Part shown: positions 53,200 to 62,766 of the stretch, piece by piece
Layout of the letters: each line of letters starts with the position of its first letter
How positions within the stretch are numbered: position 1 is the stretch's first letter
Assembly (NCBI GenBank): GCA_902500825.1
Contig: CABVRX010000005.1
Location: 102,052 to 166,051 of the forward strand
DNA: 64,000 nucleotides
Source of the DNA: an uncultured Nitrospira sp.
GTDB taxonomy: Bacteria; Nitrospirota; Nitrospiria; Nitrospirales; Nitrospiraceae
Direction: 5' to 3'
The notes under the pieces: model-generated
What the model was told of the DNA's origin: nothing
The model's input: only the letters and a program-made list of their open reading frames with translations
Databases searched by the model: none
Program-made: the position numbers and the translations under genes

Positions 53200-54650
53200 A
53201 ACAACGATTTAATATTCCCCAGCACCGCCGCGCTCTCGGCGTCCAGCAAGGCAATGTCGTCCATAATCTCTTGCGGGCTGCGGTGCGTGACGACCTCGCC
53301 GCCGTTCGGGTTCTTCACGGAGAGGTCGAAGGTCGTCTGGTCGATGCTCTTGGCGTCCACGGTCCAACTCTTGGGCGAGTCGGCTGAGGTCTTTTGCAGT
53401 TTCACGAACTCTTTGAGGTCGTCGTCATTCAGCGGGTTGGTCTTGCCCAGACTTCGGCCAGGGTCAAGCTGGTAGTACCAGACTTTGCGCGTGGGTGCGC
53501 CTTTGTCGAAGAACAGCACCACGGTCTTCACGCCTGCGCCCTGGAACGTGCCGCCTGGACAATCGAGCACGGTGTGGAGATTGCAGCTTTCCAGCAGCAG
53601 CTTCCTCAGGCTCACGGAGGCATTGTCGGTGTTGGAGAGGAACGTATTCTTGATGACCACGCCGCTGCGCCCGCCTGCCTTGAGCATCTTGATGAAGTGC
53701 TGGAGAAACAGAAAGGCCGTCTCGCCGGTGCGGATGGGGAAGTTCTGCTGCACTTCCTTCCGCTCTTTCCCGCCGAATGGCGGATTGGCGAGCACGACTT
53801 CGTAACGATCCCTCTCTTGGATATCGGCCAAGTTTTCCGTGAGCGTGTTGGTGTGGATGATGTTGGGCGCCTCGATACCATGCAGGATCATGTTCATGAT
53901 GGCGATGACGTAGGCGAGGGACTTCTTTTCCTTCCCATAGAAGGTGCGTGTTTGAAGGGTCGTCAGATCTCTGGTAGTCAGGTTGCCCTTGGCTTTCAGG
54001 TAGTCGAACGATTCGCACAAGAAGCCAGCCGACCCACAGGCTCCATCATAGATGCGCTCGCCGATCTTCGGCTTAACCACCTGCACCATGGCGCGAATGA
54101 GTGGGCGAGGTGTGTAGTACTCGCCGCCGTTGCGACCGGCGTTCCCCATGTTTCTGATCTTGGCTTCATAGAGATGTGACAGCTCGTGCTTCTCGGTCTG
54201 AGATCGGAAGCGCAACTCGTCGATGTGGTCGATGATTTCTCGCAGGTTGTAGCCGCTGGAGATCTTGTTCTTAATCTCGCCGAAGATCTCGCCGATCTTG
54301 TATTCGATGGTGTTCGGCCCGCTGGCCTTCTGCTTGAATCCATGCAGATAAGGAAAGAGCTTCAGATTCACGAACTCGGTGAGGTCGCTACCCGTCAGAG
54401 CTTTGTTGTGGTCAAGCTTGCCGTCTTTTCCCTTAGGCGCAGCCCAGCTCTCCCAGCGGGAGTCTTTGTCGAGGATGAAGCTGTATCGCTTCCCTTCCAG
54501 CTTGGCTTCGTCAGCCTTGTCTTGCTCCAGCCCATCCAGGTACTTCAGGAATAACAGCCAGGAAGTCTGTTCGGTGTAATCCAGCTCCGTAGTACAACCA
54601 GCCTCTTTCCTAAGCACGTCGTCGATATTCTTGAAAGCTTGCTCGAACAT
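53196..54650 (-). CDS. hsdM: Type I restriction-modification methyltransferase subunit HsdM
   Basis: A 484-residue N6-adenine methyltransferase. The N-terminal HsdM domain (about 5-130) is followed by the catalytic domain: SAM motif I DGACGSAGFLCESFDYL and catalytic motif IV NPPFGG. Methylates the adenines within the site set by HsdS and forms the M2S complex that recruits HsdR. First gene of the operon, with a 197-bp spacer to the SmbP-like gene that should hold its promoter. Confidence 0.96.
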   Translation of the reverse strand: MFEQAFKNIDDVLRKEAGCTTELDYTEQTSWLLFLKYLDGLEQDKADEAKLEGKRYSFILDKDSRWESWAAPKGKDGKLDHNKALTGSDLTEFVNLKLFPYLHGFKQKASGPNTIEYKIGEIFGEIKNKISSGYNLREIIDHIDELRFRSQTEKHELSHLYEAKIRNMGNAGRNGGEYYTPRPLIRAMVQVVKPKIGERIYDGACGSAGFLCESFDYLKAKGNLTTRDLTTLQTRTFYGKEKKSLAYVIAIMNMILHGIEAPNIIHTNTLTENLADIQERDRYEVVLANPPFGGKERKEVQQNFPIRTGETAFLFLQHFIKMLKAGGRSGVVIKNTFLSNTDNASVSLRKLLLESCNLHTVLDCPGGTFQGAGVKTVVLFFDKGAPTRKVWYYQLDPGRSLGKTNPLNDDDLKEFVKLQKTSADSPKSWTVDAKSIDQTTFDLSVKNPNGGEVVTHRSPQEIMDDIALLDAESAAVLGNIKSLL

Positions 54651-54847
54651 GCGGATGGTTCTCCCCGGCAGCTGTAGGAAAATCAGCGCCGAAGCTTACC
54701 CGTTTTTCATTGAAGAAACCACGTCCCATAAGAGGAAGGCAGCGCTACCATTCGACAGATTTAAGGCAAGGGGCTGGGTGTGAAGCGGGAAGGAACTTCG
54801 TTAACGATCACTTGCAATTGCCGGAGGTCGCAGGGCTGGTCGCGGTG

Positions 54848-55249
54848 CTACGCGCCGGAATCTTTCATGGCCGACAGGTGCTTCATCGCTTCCCGTGCCG
54901 CCGCGCGCGCTTTCGTGGCGGGATTCAAGCTCGCGCCGGGATCGACTTTGTCGCCCATGTCGGCCACCCGCTTACAGTGGGTGATGGCCTCTTGGAGGAA
55001 CGGCGCCGCCGCTTGGCCGTGCTGATCGCCCTTGGGCAGGACGCCGAGAATCGCCGTCGCATGTTTGGTCACTTCGGCGCAATGGTGCAGAATGGCGCCG
55101 CCGTCGCCCATGCCTCCGTGCATGACCATTTCCTCCGCATCGCGGAGCATCGCCTTGCCGTGCTCTTGAATCGCTTGCGTCGGCCCTGCCAGGACCGACG
55201 CCGCTCCGACGGCCACTGTCAATAGGACGACGAGCATCTGCTTCATCAT
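54848..55249 (-). CDS. SmbP-like small metal-binding protein
   Basis: A 133-residue exported protein; the signal peptide ends near SVLAG. The mature part is helical and rich in His, Met and Glu: AIQEHGKAMLRDAEEMVMHG, ILHHCAEVTKHATAILG and ITHCKRVADMG. This matches the periplasmic SmbP family first known in Nitrosomonas, which binds copper and other metals. Start and upstream stop share bases (the ATG at 55249 overlaps the preceding TGA), so translation is coupled. Confidence 0.85.
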   Translation of the reverse strand: MMKQMLVVLLTVAVGAASVLAGPTQAIQEHGKAMLRDAEEMVMHGGMGDGGAILHHCAEVTKHATAILGVLPKGDQHGQAAAPFLQEAITHCKRVADMGDKVDPGASLNPATKARAAAREAMKHLSAMKDSGA

Positions 55250-55758
55250 CAGAACACCCGACCTTTCTTCCCCGGCGGCTGATCGGTCGGCGTGAGCCGG
55301 CGATACAATTCGTGAAATTGCTCCGCCGTGAGCGCCGGATTTTCCAGCGCCCGGAGCTGCTCGGCGCCGACGGGATATTCCACGCTATCGTCGAAGCTGG
55401 AGGACGCGATCGCCACATAATGAGCCGGAAAGAGCCGCTCCGGCAACAGGATGGTGACGTCTCGATTGTACTTCTTGGCCATCCGGATAGCGGCGCGGGC
55501 CCGCTCCGCAGTGACCGATGGACCCAGGCCGATATTGGTCGGCGGGTTACCCACCTTCATGAATTGAACATGGAGATTCATGAGGCCCGCCTCGGCGAAC
55601 TCCTTCTTAATCTCCTCCAGGCCCTTGCGGTGTTCGTTCGCCAAAACCACCTCGACCCGTCCTGACGAAACGGCACCCTCCGGCTGCGCGGCGAGTGTGC
55701 CGACCGTCGGCATGCCGAGAACGATCGCCAGACACAGAGCGTGGAGACCTTTGATCAT
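55249..55758 (-). CDS. Hypothetical exported protein
   Basis: A 169-residue protein with a signal peptide (residues 1-24, GTLAAQ). The mature part has an alpha/beta appearance (RVEVVLANEHRKGLEEI, DVTILLPERLFPAHYVAIA) and a proline/lysine tail. No family recognised. It overlaps its upstream neighbour (ATGA, four bases) and downstream SmbP-like gene (one base), so it is part of the copper-operon translation chain. Confidence 0.65.
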   Translation of the reverse strand: MIKGLHALCLAIVLGMPTVGTLAAQPEGAVSSGRVEVVLANEHRKGLEEIKKEFAEAGLMNLHVQFMKVGNPPTNIGLGPSVTAERARAAIRMAKKYNRDVTILLPERLFPAHYVAIASSSFDDSVEYPVGAEQLRALENPALTAEQFHELYRRLTPTDQPPGKKGRVF

Positions 55759-56540
55759 TCGATCACTCGTTTGGCGTCAAACAGCCAATCAAGCGAGACC
55801 GTCTCCTTCGGTTTCACAGTAATATCCCGTTCTTGAGTCCCCAAAATCGGGTGCCAGGCCTTGAGATGATACGTCCCGGCGGGGATGTCGTCTATGGCGA
55901 ACGATCCAGTGAGGTCCGTGACCACATAATACGGATTGTCGATCGCGTACCCCCAATTCTGCATGTAGGGATGCATCCCGCATTGCATCGTAAACACTTT
56001 CCGCCCTTTGACCAGTTTCACGATATCGGTGGTTCCACTCTCATGCAGCGCAGGCCGATGGAGGACAATATCGACGCCTGCTTCATTGTACGCATACCCT
56101 TGAATATCGTGTAACACCGGATCTCGATTGAACACCGTGACTCGACGCTTGTCGCTGACCACAGTGACGAACGGCAGGAACCGGCAGAGGCTTGCCTCCA
56201 CTTCGGCATCGGTGAAGGTGAACGGCTTGCCTCTCTCGACGCCCTCCAGGACCACCACCACATCTTTGAGCCCGCCGTCCGGCCCGATCGTGACTTCCTT
56301 CAGGAGTCGATGCCCATTTCCATCCGACACGGCGCCGCAAAACTCGCGGTCCGGGGACCGACGCAGGTCGAACTCTTTCGGATCCGGCACGGTTCCGGTG
56401 AACGTGACCTTGCCCCGCACGACCGCACCATCTGTCACAGTCTCTGATTCATACGCCCCGGCATCTGCTTGGAGTCCCGACAGCAAGATAGCCGACACAC
56501 AGCCGGCCAGCCACAGTCCTCTCAGAAATGGTTGTCTCAT
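55755..56540 (-). CDS. Cupredoxin-like/carboxypeptidase-regulatory-like exported protein
   Basis: A 261-residue exported protein (signal peptide to about ADAGA). It begins with a beta-strand domain VVRGKVTFTGTVPDPKEFDL, continues with RVTVFNRDPVLHDIQGYAY and MQCGMHPYMQNWGYAIDNP, and ends with a carboxypeptidase-regulatory-like fold (TGSFAIDDIPAGTYHLKAWH). The His in DPVLHDIQG and the Cys-Gly-Met-His block could form a copper site similar to plastocyanin-like domains, but this is inferred. ATG preceded by GGAGG. It overlaps the next gene by four bases. Confidence 0.75.
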   Translation of the reverse strand: MRQPFLRGLWLAGCVSAILLSGLQADAGAYESETVTDGAVVRGKVTFTGTVPDPKEFDLRRSPDREFCGAVSDGNGHRLLKEVTIGPDGGLKDVVVVLEGVERGKPFTFTDAEVEASLCRFLPFVTVVSDKRRVTVFNRDPVLHDIQGYAYNEAGVDIVLHRPALHESGTTDIVKLVKGRKVFTMQCGMHPYMQNWGYAIDNPYYVVTDLTGSFAIDDIPAGTYHLKAWHPILGTQERDITVKPKETVSLDWLFDAKRVIE

Positions 56541-56560
56541 ACTAGCCTCCGATCACGCGC

Positions 56561-57157
56561 TCAATGTTGCATATCTGCCGACGGATTGGCGTTACCCAGT
56601 CGCCGCGGAAGTTCGAAGAGGAAGGGGGACTGCTCCGTGAAGATCACGCGACGAAACTCCTCCGACCACTTCCCCTGCCTACTCACGGTCTTGAGTGGAA
56701 AACGCTGGGCCTTGGTCACCCACCGATAATATTGCCGAGTTTCACCCTGTTCAGCAACCGTGACTTCAAATAGTTCCGTGGGATGACCGTTCAGCGTCTC
56801 GTTACCCACAAACTCGCGCGAGACTTCTCCCTCCATCCTCTCTGTAACCGTCAACACATGGTCCGCCATGAGCGGGACTTCAAGGTACTGCCGCCGCTTC
56901 GAGAGGATGAGCCACGAATGCTGTTTGTCCATCCGAACGATCATAATATTGACGCCTTGCTCGGGGTGCGCGTACTCGAACCGCCAGCGATCGTCCTTGG
57001 CGTTGACATGGGCCGTTATGACGGACTCTCCGTTTTTTAGGATTCGTTCGGCCGAAAAATCAAGCGCGATGGCCGTTTGCACTGAACCGAGCATGGCGAT
57101 CGGCATGAACCAGAATACCACCCACTCGATCGATGTGGGTAAACCGCGTACCTTCAT
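56561..57157 (-). CDS. LolA-like/outer membrane lipoprotein-sorting protein
   Basis: A 198-residue exported protein with a signal peptide (about residues 1-31). The mature chain reads as a half-barrel: SAERILKNGESVITAHVNAK, RWRFEYAHPEQGVNIMIVR, HSWLILSKRRQYLEVPL, and WSEEFRRVIFTEQ. This resembles the LolA/DUF4412 fold of lipid- or lipoprotein-binding periplasmic proteins. It follows the giant oxidase gene with 119 bp between them and precedes the cupredoxin-like gene by 20 bp. Confidence 0.65.
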   Translation of the reverse strand: MKVRGLPTSIEWVVFWFMPIAMLGSVQTAIALDFSAERILKNGESVITAHVNAKDDRWRFEYAHPEQGVNIMIVRMDKQHSWLILSKRRQYLEVPLMADHVLTVTERMEGEVSREFVGNETLNGHPTELFEVTVAEQGETRQYYRWVTKAQRFPLKTVSRQGKWSEEFRRVIFTEQSPFLFELPRRLGNANPSADMQH

Positions 57158-57276
57158 GGGTAGGTTCTACAGGCCCGTCCTAGATGGGTTCAAGACATCA
57201 TCCGTCCACGAGAAACGAATGGGGGAACCTGGCTCTCACTCGCCGGGTTCCCCCGCCATTGAGGTGCCGGACCAGC

Positions 57277-60200
57277 CTACTTTGCTTGCCTGGACACCGG
57301 TATGGATTTCGCGGGCGATGGCTCTTCAGCTTTCTGGCTAGCCGGAACTCGCCCACTCAAGGGTAGAATCGTCCGGCTGTCACGGTCCAAGACCTTCAGC
57401 ATTCCCCAATGTCCGGCATCGAGATATCCGGGGCGCTGGTTGAGCCAGAGATAGTCGCCGGGAATCCCGTTCGGCCCACCGGCTCCGCCGTGCAACCACG
57501 CATTGATGACCTCGGACCCGCCGAATTCCATGGTGCTGACGAGGTCCGCTCCGGACAAATAGGGCTCATGCTTCCATTCATGGCCGGAGACGCTGAACAG
57601 CTGAACCTGCTCGCTGAAGGCCCCCAACACGTGAATCACGACCGGATCTCCGACGTGCGCCGCAATGGTCGGCGTCACCGGCTGATCCCCGGCCTTGACG
57701 CAGGCGAAGACCTCGCTGTACGCACAGCCCTTCTCCGTGCGATAGTCCGTCGGCTCCGACCGATAGTTCACGGCCGTCACCCCGGCCACCTTTTGGATGT
57801 ACGGCATGAAGCTGGTGCCGATGATGTTATCCTCATCCTGGAACAGAAGCGCGAACGACCGATAGTTCTGCCGCTTATCGTTGCCCGACACGTTTCGATC
57901 CACGATCACGTCCGCGCGCCACGAACTCTTCTGCGCGAGATCCTCGCCGCTGACCGGATCGCGATACTGGGATCCCTTCGGACCGATGATGATCGCTCCA
58001 AAGAGACCGTTTCGTGGATTCTCGATCACGTTCCCCCAATCCTGAATCAGCGCCGCATTCTCGCCGAACTCCGGATGGGCATAATAGGTGTACGTCCGGC
58101 TTTGCCCTGGCGCCACCGTCTGGTCGCCGGGGTTCTTGCCGGCATTGATGCCCATCGATTCCTTGGGGTCGTAGGCCAGATTGTCCACATGGAACCCGGC
58201 CCGATCTTTGGCCATCTCGTTCTTCAGATTGACCTTGATGCAGTCGCCCACGTTGACGTGCAAAGTCAGCGGGCTCGGCTCCAGACCGCCCGAAGCGACT
58301 TTTGTCTTCTCGCCTTCGAGCACATACATCTTTCCGGTCTCATTGCCGAACACCATCTTCCGCTCCAAATCCACCTCCATCACACCGGGCGTTCCCTTGT
58401 TGTAGCGGATCGCCTTGTCGATGGCAGAGACATTGAAGGTCTTCACCGGCGCATCTGCTGGACAGACGGACTTGGCCGATTGGGGAATCGTCTCCCGGCC
58501 AGGCAGCGGCTTTAAGGACGCATCCGCCTGGTCCAGAATCCTGAAGATGCCCCAGCTCCCTTCGGCGAAGTGTGACGCGCGACCACTGTAATAGAGATAG
58601 TCGCCCGCCATCTGCTGCGGCCCGCCCGCGGCCGGAATGGCCGCGTCATACCGCTCTCCGATCACCACGTGCAGCGTGCTCTTCGGGATGGAGTTTTTGC
58701 TGTAGCGTTCCATCGGGAACCAGTGACCGCTGATGTGCCAGGAATGGACTTCGTTCGCGGATGTTTCGAGGAGCCTGACTACCACTGGGTCGCCCAGATA
58801 GGCTCGCAGCATCGGGGTCTCCGGATCTCCGTGAATGACGCTGCTGAACAACTTCGATGGATCCGGGTTGTTCGCCAACCGCACCGACAAGGGCTCGACC
58901 CGCATGTTGTAGCCGCTGCCTGTCGTGGCTTCGCCGCCGTTCAGAAACTTCATCGGCGACAGATTGAGTCTGGCCGGATAGACCGCGGAGGGTGTGCCGT
59001 CCACGGAAATCGCTCCGACCTTCGCTTGAGGGTTGTCGGTCGTAATCAACTCCGCCGCCCGGGGGTTGGAATCCATGACATGGGTCACGATTTCACGGAA
59101 CGAACCCCGGATATGCGCAGACACCGGTTCGGTCGTGTGAATATCGGCCACCGGACCGCTGCGCAATTCCTTGCCCGTCACCGGATCATGATAGGTCGAT
59201 CGCGGCGGCTCGGCGATGAACGAGGCGTACTGCCCATGACCCCACGAGTCGAGTCCATACACATGGTCGTGCCAGAAGGTGGTGCCGAAATCGGCGTCGA
59301 CATACCACCGTTCTCTGATCCACTCCACCGAGGCGATCTCACCCTTCTTATGTTGATACTTCAGCGGGCGTTCAAACGTGATGTGGTTTCCGTTGATCTT
59401 ACTGATCCGGGCCGACTCAAACCGGCCCACCTCATCCATTCCCACACCGAGCTCGGTCTTCACATGAAAGCGCGACGCATCCTTGACCGTAATGGTCGTT
59501 GCTCCCTTCGCCGCATCGGCTTCGATGGTCGTATTCATCGGCACGGGCATCCCCTTGCCGGGATGCTCATCCTTCAGAATCGTGAAGGGTCGCAACGACA
59601 TCTCGTAGGAGAAGCCGATGATCGGCCCGTCGGACGCCTGCGTGTCGAACTGGAACATGTGCGGGTGCAGATTCGTCTTGCTGGAGAACCCTTGCCGCTG
59701 ATCGTCTTTCAGTTCGCTCTTATAGACCACGTCGATGCAGTCCTGCACGTTCCCACGGATCACCAGCGGAAATTGCTTGGCATGATTTTTCCGAACCTCG
59801 GCCTCCTCTTCATGCAACACATAGAGCAGGCCGTCTGGATCGACGATGGCCGGTGTCTTGGCCGTCGCCTGCTTCAGCGTAATGGGCAACGTAATCGCGT
59901 GAATGTTGAAGTACTTCAGCGGCGCCCCTTCAGGGCAGAGGCTCCAGGGTCCCTGCTCGCCCGGTTTCGCCGGCTCGGTCGAATTGCTGCCGTCATCCCG
60001 ACGATGGATCGGCTCCAGCCACGGCGCGCCGTTGTGGCTCGGCGCGAACGGCACTCGACGGCCGAGATGCGGACGCAACCACGGCCATGACAGTTTCCCG
60101 CTTCGCGGATCGAACAGAATCTCCTGCCGCTTGCCTGCCGTCGTCGACTTGTAGTTCGCCCATTCATACGAGGTTTCAGGCTCCGTCAGCGCCTTCGCTC

Positions 60201-61989
60201 CATCCCAAGCCCAATCGTTCACCGTCGCATCGTAGGCCAGCGTCTGTTCCTTTTCCGTATTCTTGTGACCCGGTTTACCTTGCGGCGGCACCTGCATTTC
60301 CACCCAATCCTTGATCGCCACCTTGGCCGGATTGGCCTTCCAATCGGTCTTGTCTTTCGTGATCTCGAACTTCTTGCCACCGTACCAATCGACCGTCGTG
60401 CCCACAAGCTTGTCGCTCGTCGTGCCCGTCTTCATGCGGCCGACGCGATCCGGCAATTCAACCAACGGTTTCATCACATCGGTCTGAGCGCCAGACGCCT
60501 GCAGCGTGTTATACACCCGCCAGAAGCCCCACATGCCGGTGACATAGTGCTGCGGAATATGGCAATGGAAAACAAACTCGCCGGCCAAAGCCTGCAACCC
60601 TCCGGAACCACCCTCAATCACCTGATCATACACTTCCGTTGGCCCGATGGACTGGACGTCCAGACGGTCAGAGGGATCGCTGATCGGGGGAAACTTCACC
60701 GGCCCGTTCTTCGACACGGCAAAATCGAGATTGCTGATTCCCGGCTGGCGCGCCCAGCGGACGGAGCCGCCATGTAGATGGTGCGAATGGACGATTTCCG
60801 AGCCGCCCGCCATGCGGAACTTGGCCGGGTCGCCGAGGTAGGAGCGAGGGATGGTCGTGGCCGGGTCGCCGAACGTGTAGGACCCGTAGCCCATAGACTC
60901 ATCGCCATAGAAGCCCATGTGGGCCTGGAGCTCGATCCGTGAGCCGTGTGGTTCACTGCGATAGTTCAAGAGCCGCGCGCCGGGACGATAGGAATCGGTA
61001 TGGGGATCACGTTGCGGGAGCATTTCACCCTTCTTATTCAAGAGGCGGAACGCTTCATCGCCCGCTTCATGATAGAAAATCGCGAACTCGCGGAAGTCCG
61101 CGCCGTTCGGGTCTTCGATCATCGCTTCCCAGCCGCTCGCCATCGGCTCCCCGTCGAAGGGGCTGAGATAGTGTGAACCGCGTGGCTCCACGACCAACAT
61201 GCCGATCAAGCCCTCATTGAACTGTTCGCGCGAGGCATGGGAACGGAAGAACCGCGCGCCTTCCTGCGTGTCAGGCTTGATATACCATTCAAAACTCTGC
61301 CGCTGGCCTGCCGCCACTGTCGTGTCCGGGTTCGACGGGGTCGCCGGTTTGCCGGTCGAAGAGATCACCATGGATGAGCCGTTGATGACGAGATTGGTCG
61401 GCTCATCGCTGATCTGGTTCTGGAGCGTCATCTTGAGGCAGTCACCCTGATTGGCCCGGATCACGAGCGGCTGAATCACGTCGCCCTGCAGTCCGTTCGA
61501 CACGGCACCCGGATCGTTCTCTTTCTCCCTGGCCTCTTTATTGGCTGTCTCCTCGCCACGCGCCTTCTCCACGTTTTCAGTCAACACGTACATGTAGCCT
61601 GGGAAATAGTCGAGGAACCGGCTCAGCGTGATTTCAATATTGATCGCCGAAACGTGGTATTCCTTCACAGGCGCAGTCGCCGGGCAGCGCTGGCCGGCGG
61701 CGACCGCCACCTTGTCCGGGTCTTCCGCCACCAGCAACACACCCTGTTGCATCATGTGGCTGCTGGCACCCGCGCTGTACCCGCCCTTCTTCCCGATAAA
61801 TTCCTGCTGCCGCTTGATCTCGTCCATCATGCGGTCATGGAGGATCGACCCGCCTTCGCGGTAGATGACCTTTTCTGCCGAGGCCTGTCCTGCATCCTTC
61901 TGGTGGCTGTGTCGCTCGGCGGCGAACCCTATCGGCGCAAAAGCGAGGCAGCTCGCCAACGCCAGAACTTGGAATCGCAACATCTTCAT
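57277..61989 (-). CDS. Giant multicopper oxidase-like protein with three internal repeats
   Basis: A 1570-residue exported protein (signal peptide to about GFAAE). Three modules begin alike: CPATAPVKEYHVSAINIEI (residue about 100), CPEGAPLKYFNIHAITLPI (about 680) and CPADAPVKTFNVSAIDKAI (about 1170). Module 1 holds HSHHLHGG (about 400) and HCHIPQHYVTGM (about 475), a complete HCH-x3-H-x4-M type 1/3 site. Module 2 holds LHPHMF (about 776) and FWHDHVYG (about 910), the HxH pairs that usually come first. Later parts keep only traces (EVHSWHISGHW, GHEWKHEP). The ligand order is thus permuted. Function may be metal oxidation or copper handling. ATG 61989 has AGAGGAAAG upstream. Confidence 0.9.
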   Translation of the reverse strand: MKMLRFQVLALASCLAFAPIGFAAERHSHQKDAGQASAEKVIYREGGSILHDRMMDEIKRQQEFIGKKGGYSAGASSHMMQQGVLLVAEDPDKVAVAAGQRCPATAPVKEYHVSAINIEITLSRFLDYFPGYMYVLTENVEKARGEETANKEAREKENDPGAVSNGLQGDVIQPLVIRANQGDCLKMTLQNQISDEPTNLVINGSSMVISSTGKPATPSNPDTTVAAGQRQSFEWYIKPDTQEGARFFRSHASREQFNEGLIGMLVVEPRGSHYLSPFDGEPMASGWEAMIEDPNGADFREFAIFYHEAGDEAFRLLNKKGEMLPQRDPHTDSYRPGARLLNYRSEPHGSRIELQAHMGFYGDESMGYGSYTFGDPATTIPRSYLGDPAKFRMAGGSEIVHSHHLHGGSVRWARQPGISNLDFAVSKNGPVKFPPISDPSDRLDVQSIGPTEVYDQVIEGGSGGLQALAGEFVFHCHIPQHYVTGMWGFWRVYNTLQASGAQTDVMKPLVELPDRVGRMKTGTTSDKLVGTTVDWYGGKKFEITKDKTDWKANPAKVAIKDWVEMQVPPQGKPGHKNTEKEQTLAYDATVNDWAWDGAKALTEPETSYEWANYKSTTAGKRQEILFDPRSGKLSWPWLRPHLGRRVPFAPSHNGAPWLEPIHRRDDGSNSTEPAKPGEQGPWSLCPEGAPLKYFNIHAITLPITLKQATAKTPAIVDPDGLLYVLHEEEAEVRKNHAKQFPLVIRGNVQDCIDVVYKSELKDDQRQGFSSKTNLHPHMFQFDTQASDGPIIGFSYEMSLRPFTILKDEHPGKGMPVPMNTTIEADAAKGATTITVKDASRFHVKTELGVGMDEVGRFESARISKINGNHITFERPLKYQHKKGEIASVEWIRERWYVDADFGTTFWHDHVYGLDSWGHGQYASFIAEPPRSTYHDPVTGKELRSGPVADIHTTEPVSAHIRGSFREIVTHVMDSNPRAAELITTDNPQAKVGAISVDGTPSAVYPARLNLSPMKFLNGGEATTGSGYNMRVEPLSVRLANNPDPSKLFSSVIHGDPETPMLRAYLGDPVVVRLLETSANEVHSWHISGHWFPMERYSKNSIPKSTLHVVIGERYDAAIPAAGGPQQMAGDYLYYSGRASHFAEGSWGIFRILDQADASLKPLPGRETIPQSAKSVCPADAPVKTFNVSAIDKAIRYNKGTPGVMEVDLERKMVFGNETGKMYVLEGEKTKVASGGLEPSPLTLHVNVGDCIKVNLKNEMAKDRAGFHVDNLAYDPKESMGINAGKNPGDQTVAPGQSRTYTYYAHPEFGENAALIQDWGNVIENPRNGLFGAIIIGPKGSQYRDPVSGEDLAQKSSWRADVIVDRNVSGNDKRQNYRSFALLFQDEDNIIGTSFMPYIQKVAGVTAVNYRSEPTDYRTEKGCAYSEVFACVKAGDQPVTPTIAAHVGDPVVIHVLGAFSEQVQLFSVSGHEWKHEPYLSGADLVSTMEFGGSEVINAWLHGGAGGPNGIPGDYLWLNQRPGYLDAGHWGMLKVLDRDSRTILPLSGRVPASQKAEEPSPAKSIPVSRQAK

Positions 61990-62451
61990 GGCTTTCCTCT
62001 GTCCTCGACTGTGCTCACACTGAGTGGACCTCATATCTCGGCCTCCTCTCCCTGGTGTACTCGCCTTATCCGGCGATTAGGTGATTTCTGCTCGTCAATC
62101 ATTAGATGGATCCTCTCTTCATTGTGGCTCTGGATGAAGAATCGGCCTCCGAATAACTTCCGGCCTCGATTCTCAGGAGGGTTAAGAGCTGGTGAAGGGT
62201 TCCTTCTTGCGAAGGAATGGGTCATCCGGAGGCCGGTCCAAAATCACCCAAACCCTCACCAGCATTTCCGTGGTAGGGCAATCGTCGTGCCTTCCCACAG
62301 CAACATGCCGATCCGCACCGATTCTTTCGTTGCGACGCGACGTTACAGAATGTTCAGTGTTGGAGAAGGAATCATTCCAATGTGAGGAATTCCTCTACGG
62401 AACGAGACAACAATGGAAACCTCACCCTGTCTATCGAAAGAAATCAAAATG
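61990..62451. other. Intergenic region upstream of the giant oxidase, with two short palindromes
   Basis: A span of 462 bp that should hold the promoter of the oxidase gene. Two perfect palindromes lie side by side: GGAATCATTCC (62368-62378) and GAGGAATTCCTC (62384-62395). They could be operator sites but are about 380 bp from the start codon. No gene is supported here. Confidence 0.4.
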
Positions 62452-62766
62452 TTACACTGTCCAGATTCTTGGACGGTGACGATCGAGAAACTGAGGCATG
62501 ACGGGGCAATGTCGAAGCGCTGAGCCTGAGTAACAGCTCGCGCCCTCGATTTTTCCAGGAAGGACTTCCTGTTCTCGCGAGGGACGAGGCATGTCGCCGG
62601 ACTGGAGCTCGCAGCCTGGGATCCCCATGGCCTGGAGGAACTCCTGTTTACCTGGGTCGCCTTGATCGAAGACGAAGTTCAGATATTGGCGCTTAGGCGC
62701 CTGGAGCGCTGGAGCCTCTGCGGGATGGATATCTAGACTCGTTTCACTGCGCGATGGAACAGCCAC
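62452..62766 (-). CDS. Doubtful small open frame (104 aa)
   Basis: A 104-residue frame overlapping the end of the SURNod19-like gene by 23 bp. It contains sequence that reads like protein (QYLNFVFDQGDPGKQEFLQ, GIPGCELQSGDMPRP) but no family I recognise and no good ribosome site. It could be a real small gene, a pseudogene or chance. Listed because its position between two operon genes makes it relevant. Confidence 0.25.
   Translation of the reverse strand: MAVPSRSETSLDIHPAEAPALQAPKRQYLNFVFDQGDPGKQEFLQAMGIPGCELQSGDMPRPSREQEVLPGKIEGASCYSGSALRHCPVMPQFLDRHRPRIWTV

Noticed and set aside
58669..60090. Long rightward frame of 473 codons
   Set aside because: Antisense to the giant oxidase; Arg- and His-rich without any domain, typical of a shadow frame in GC-rich DNA.
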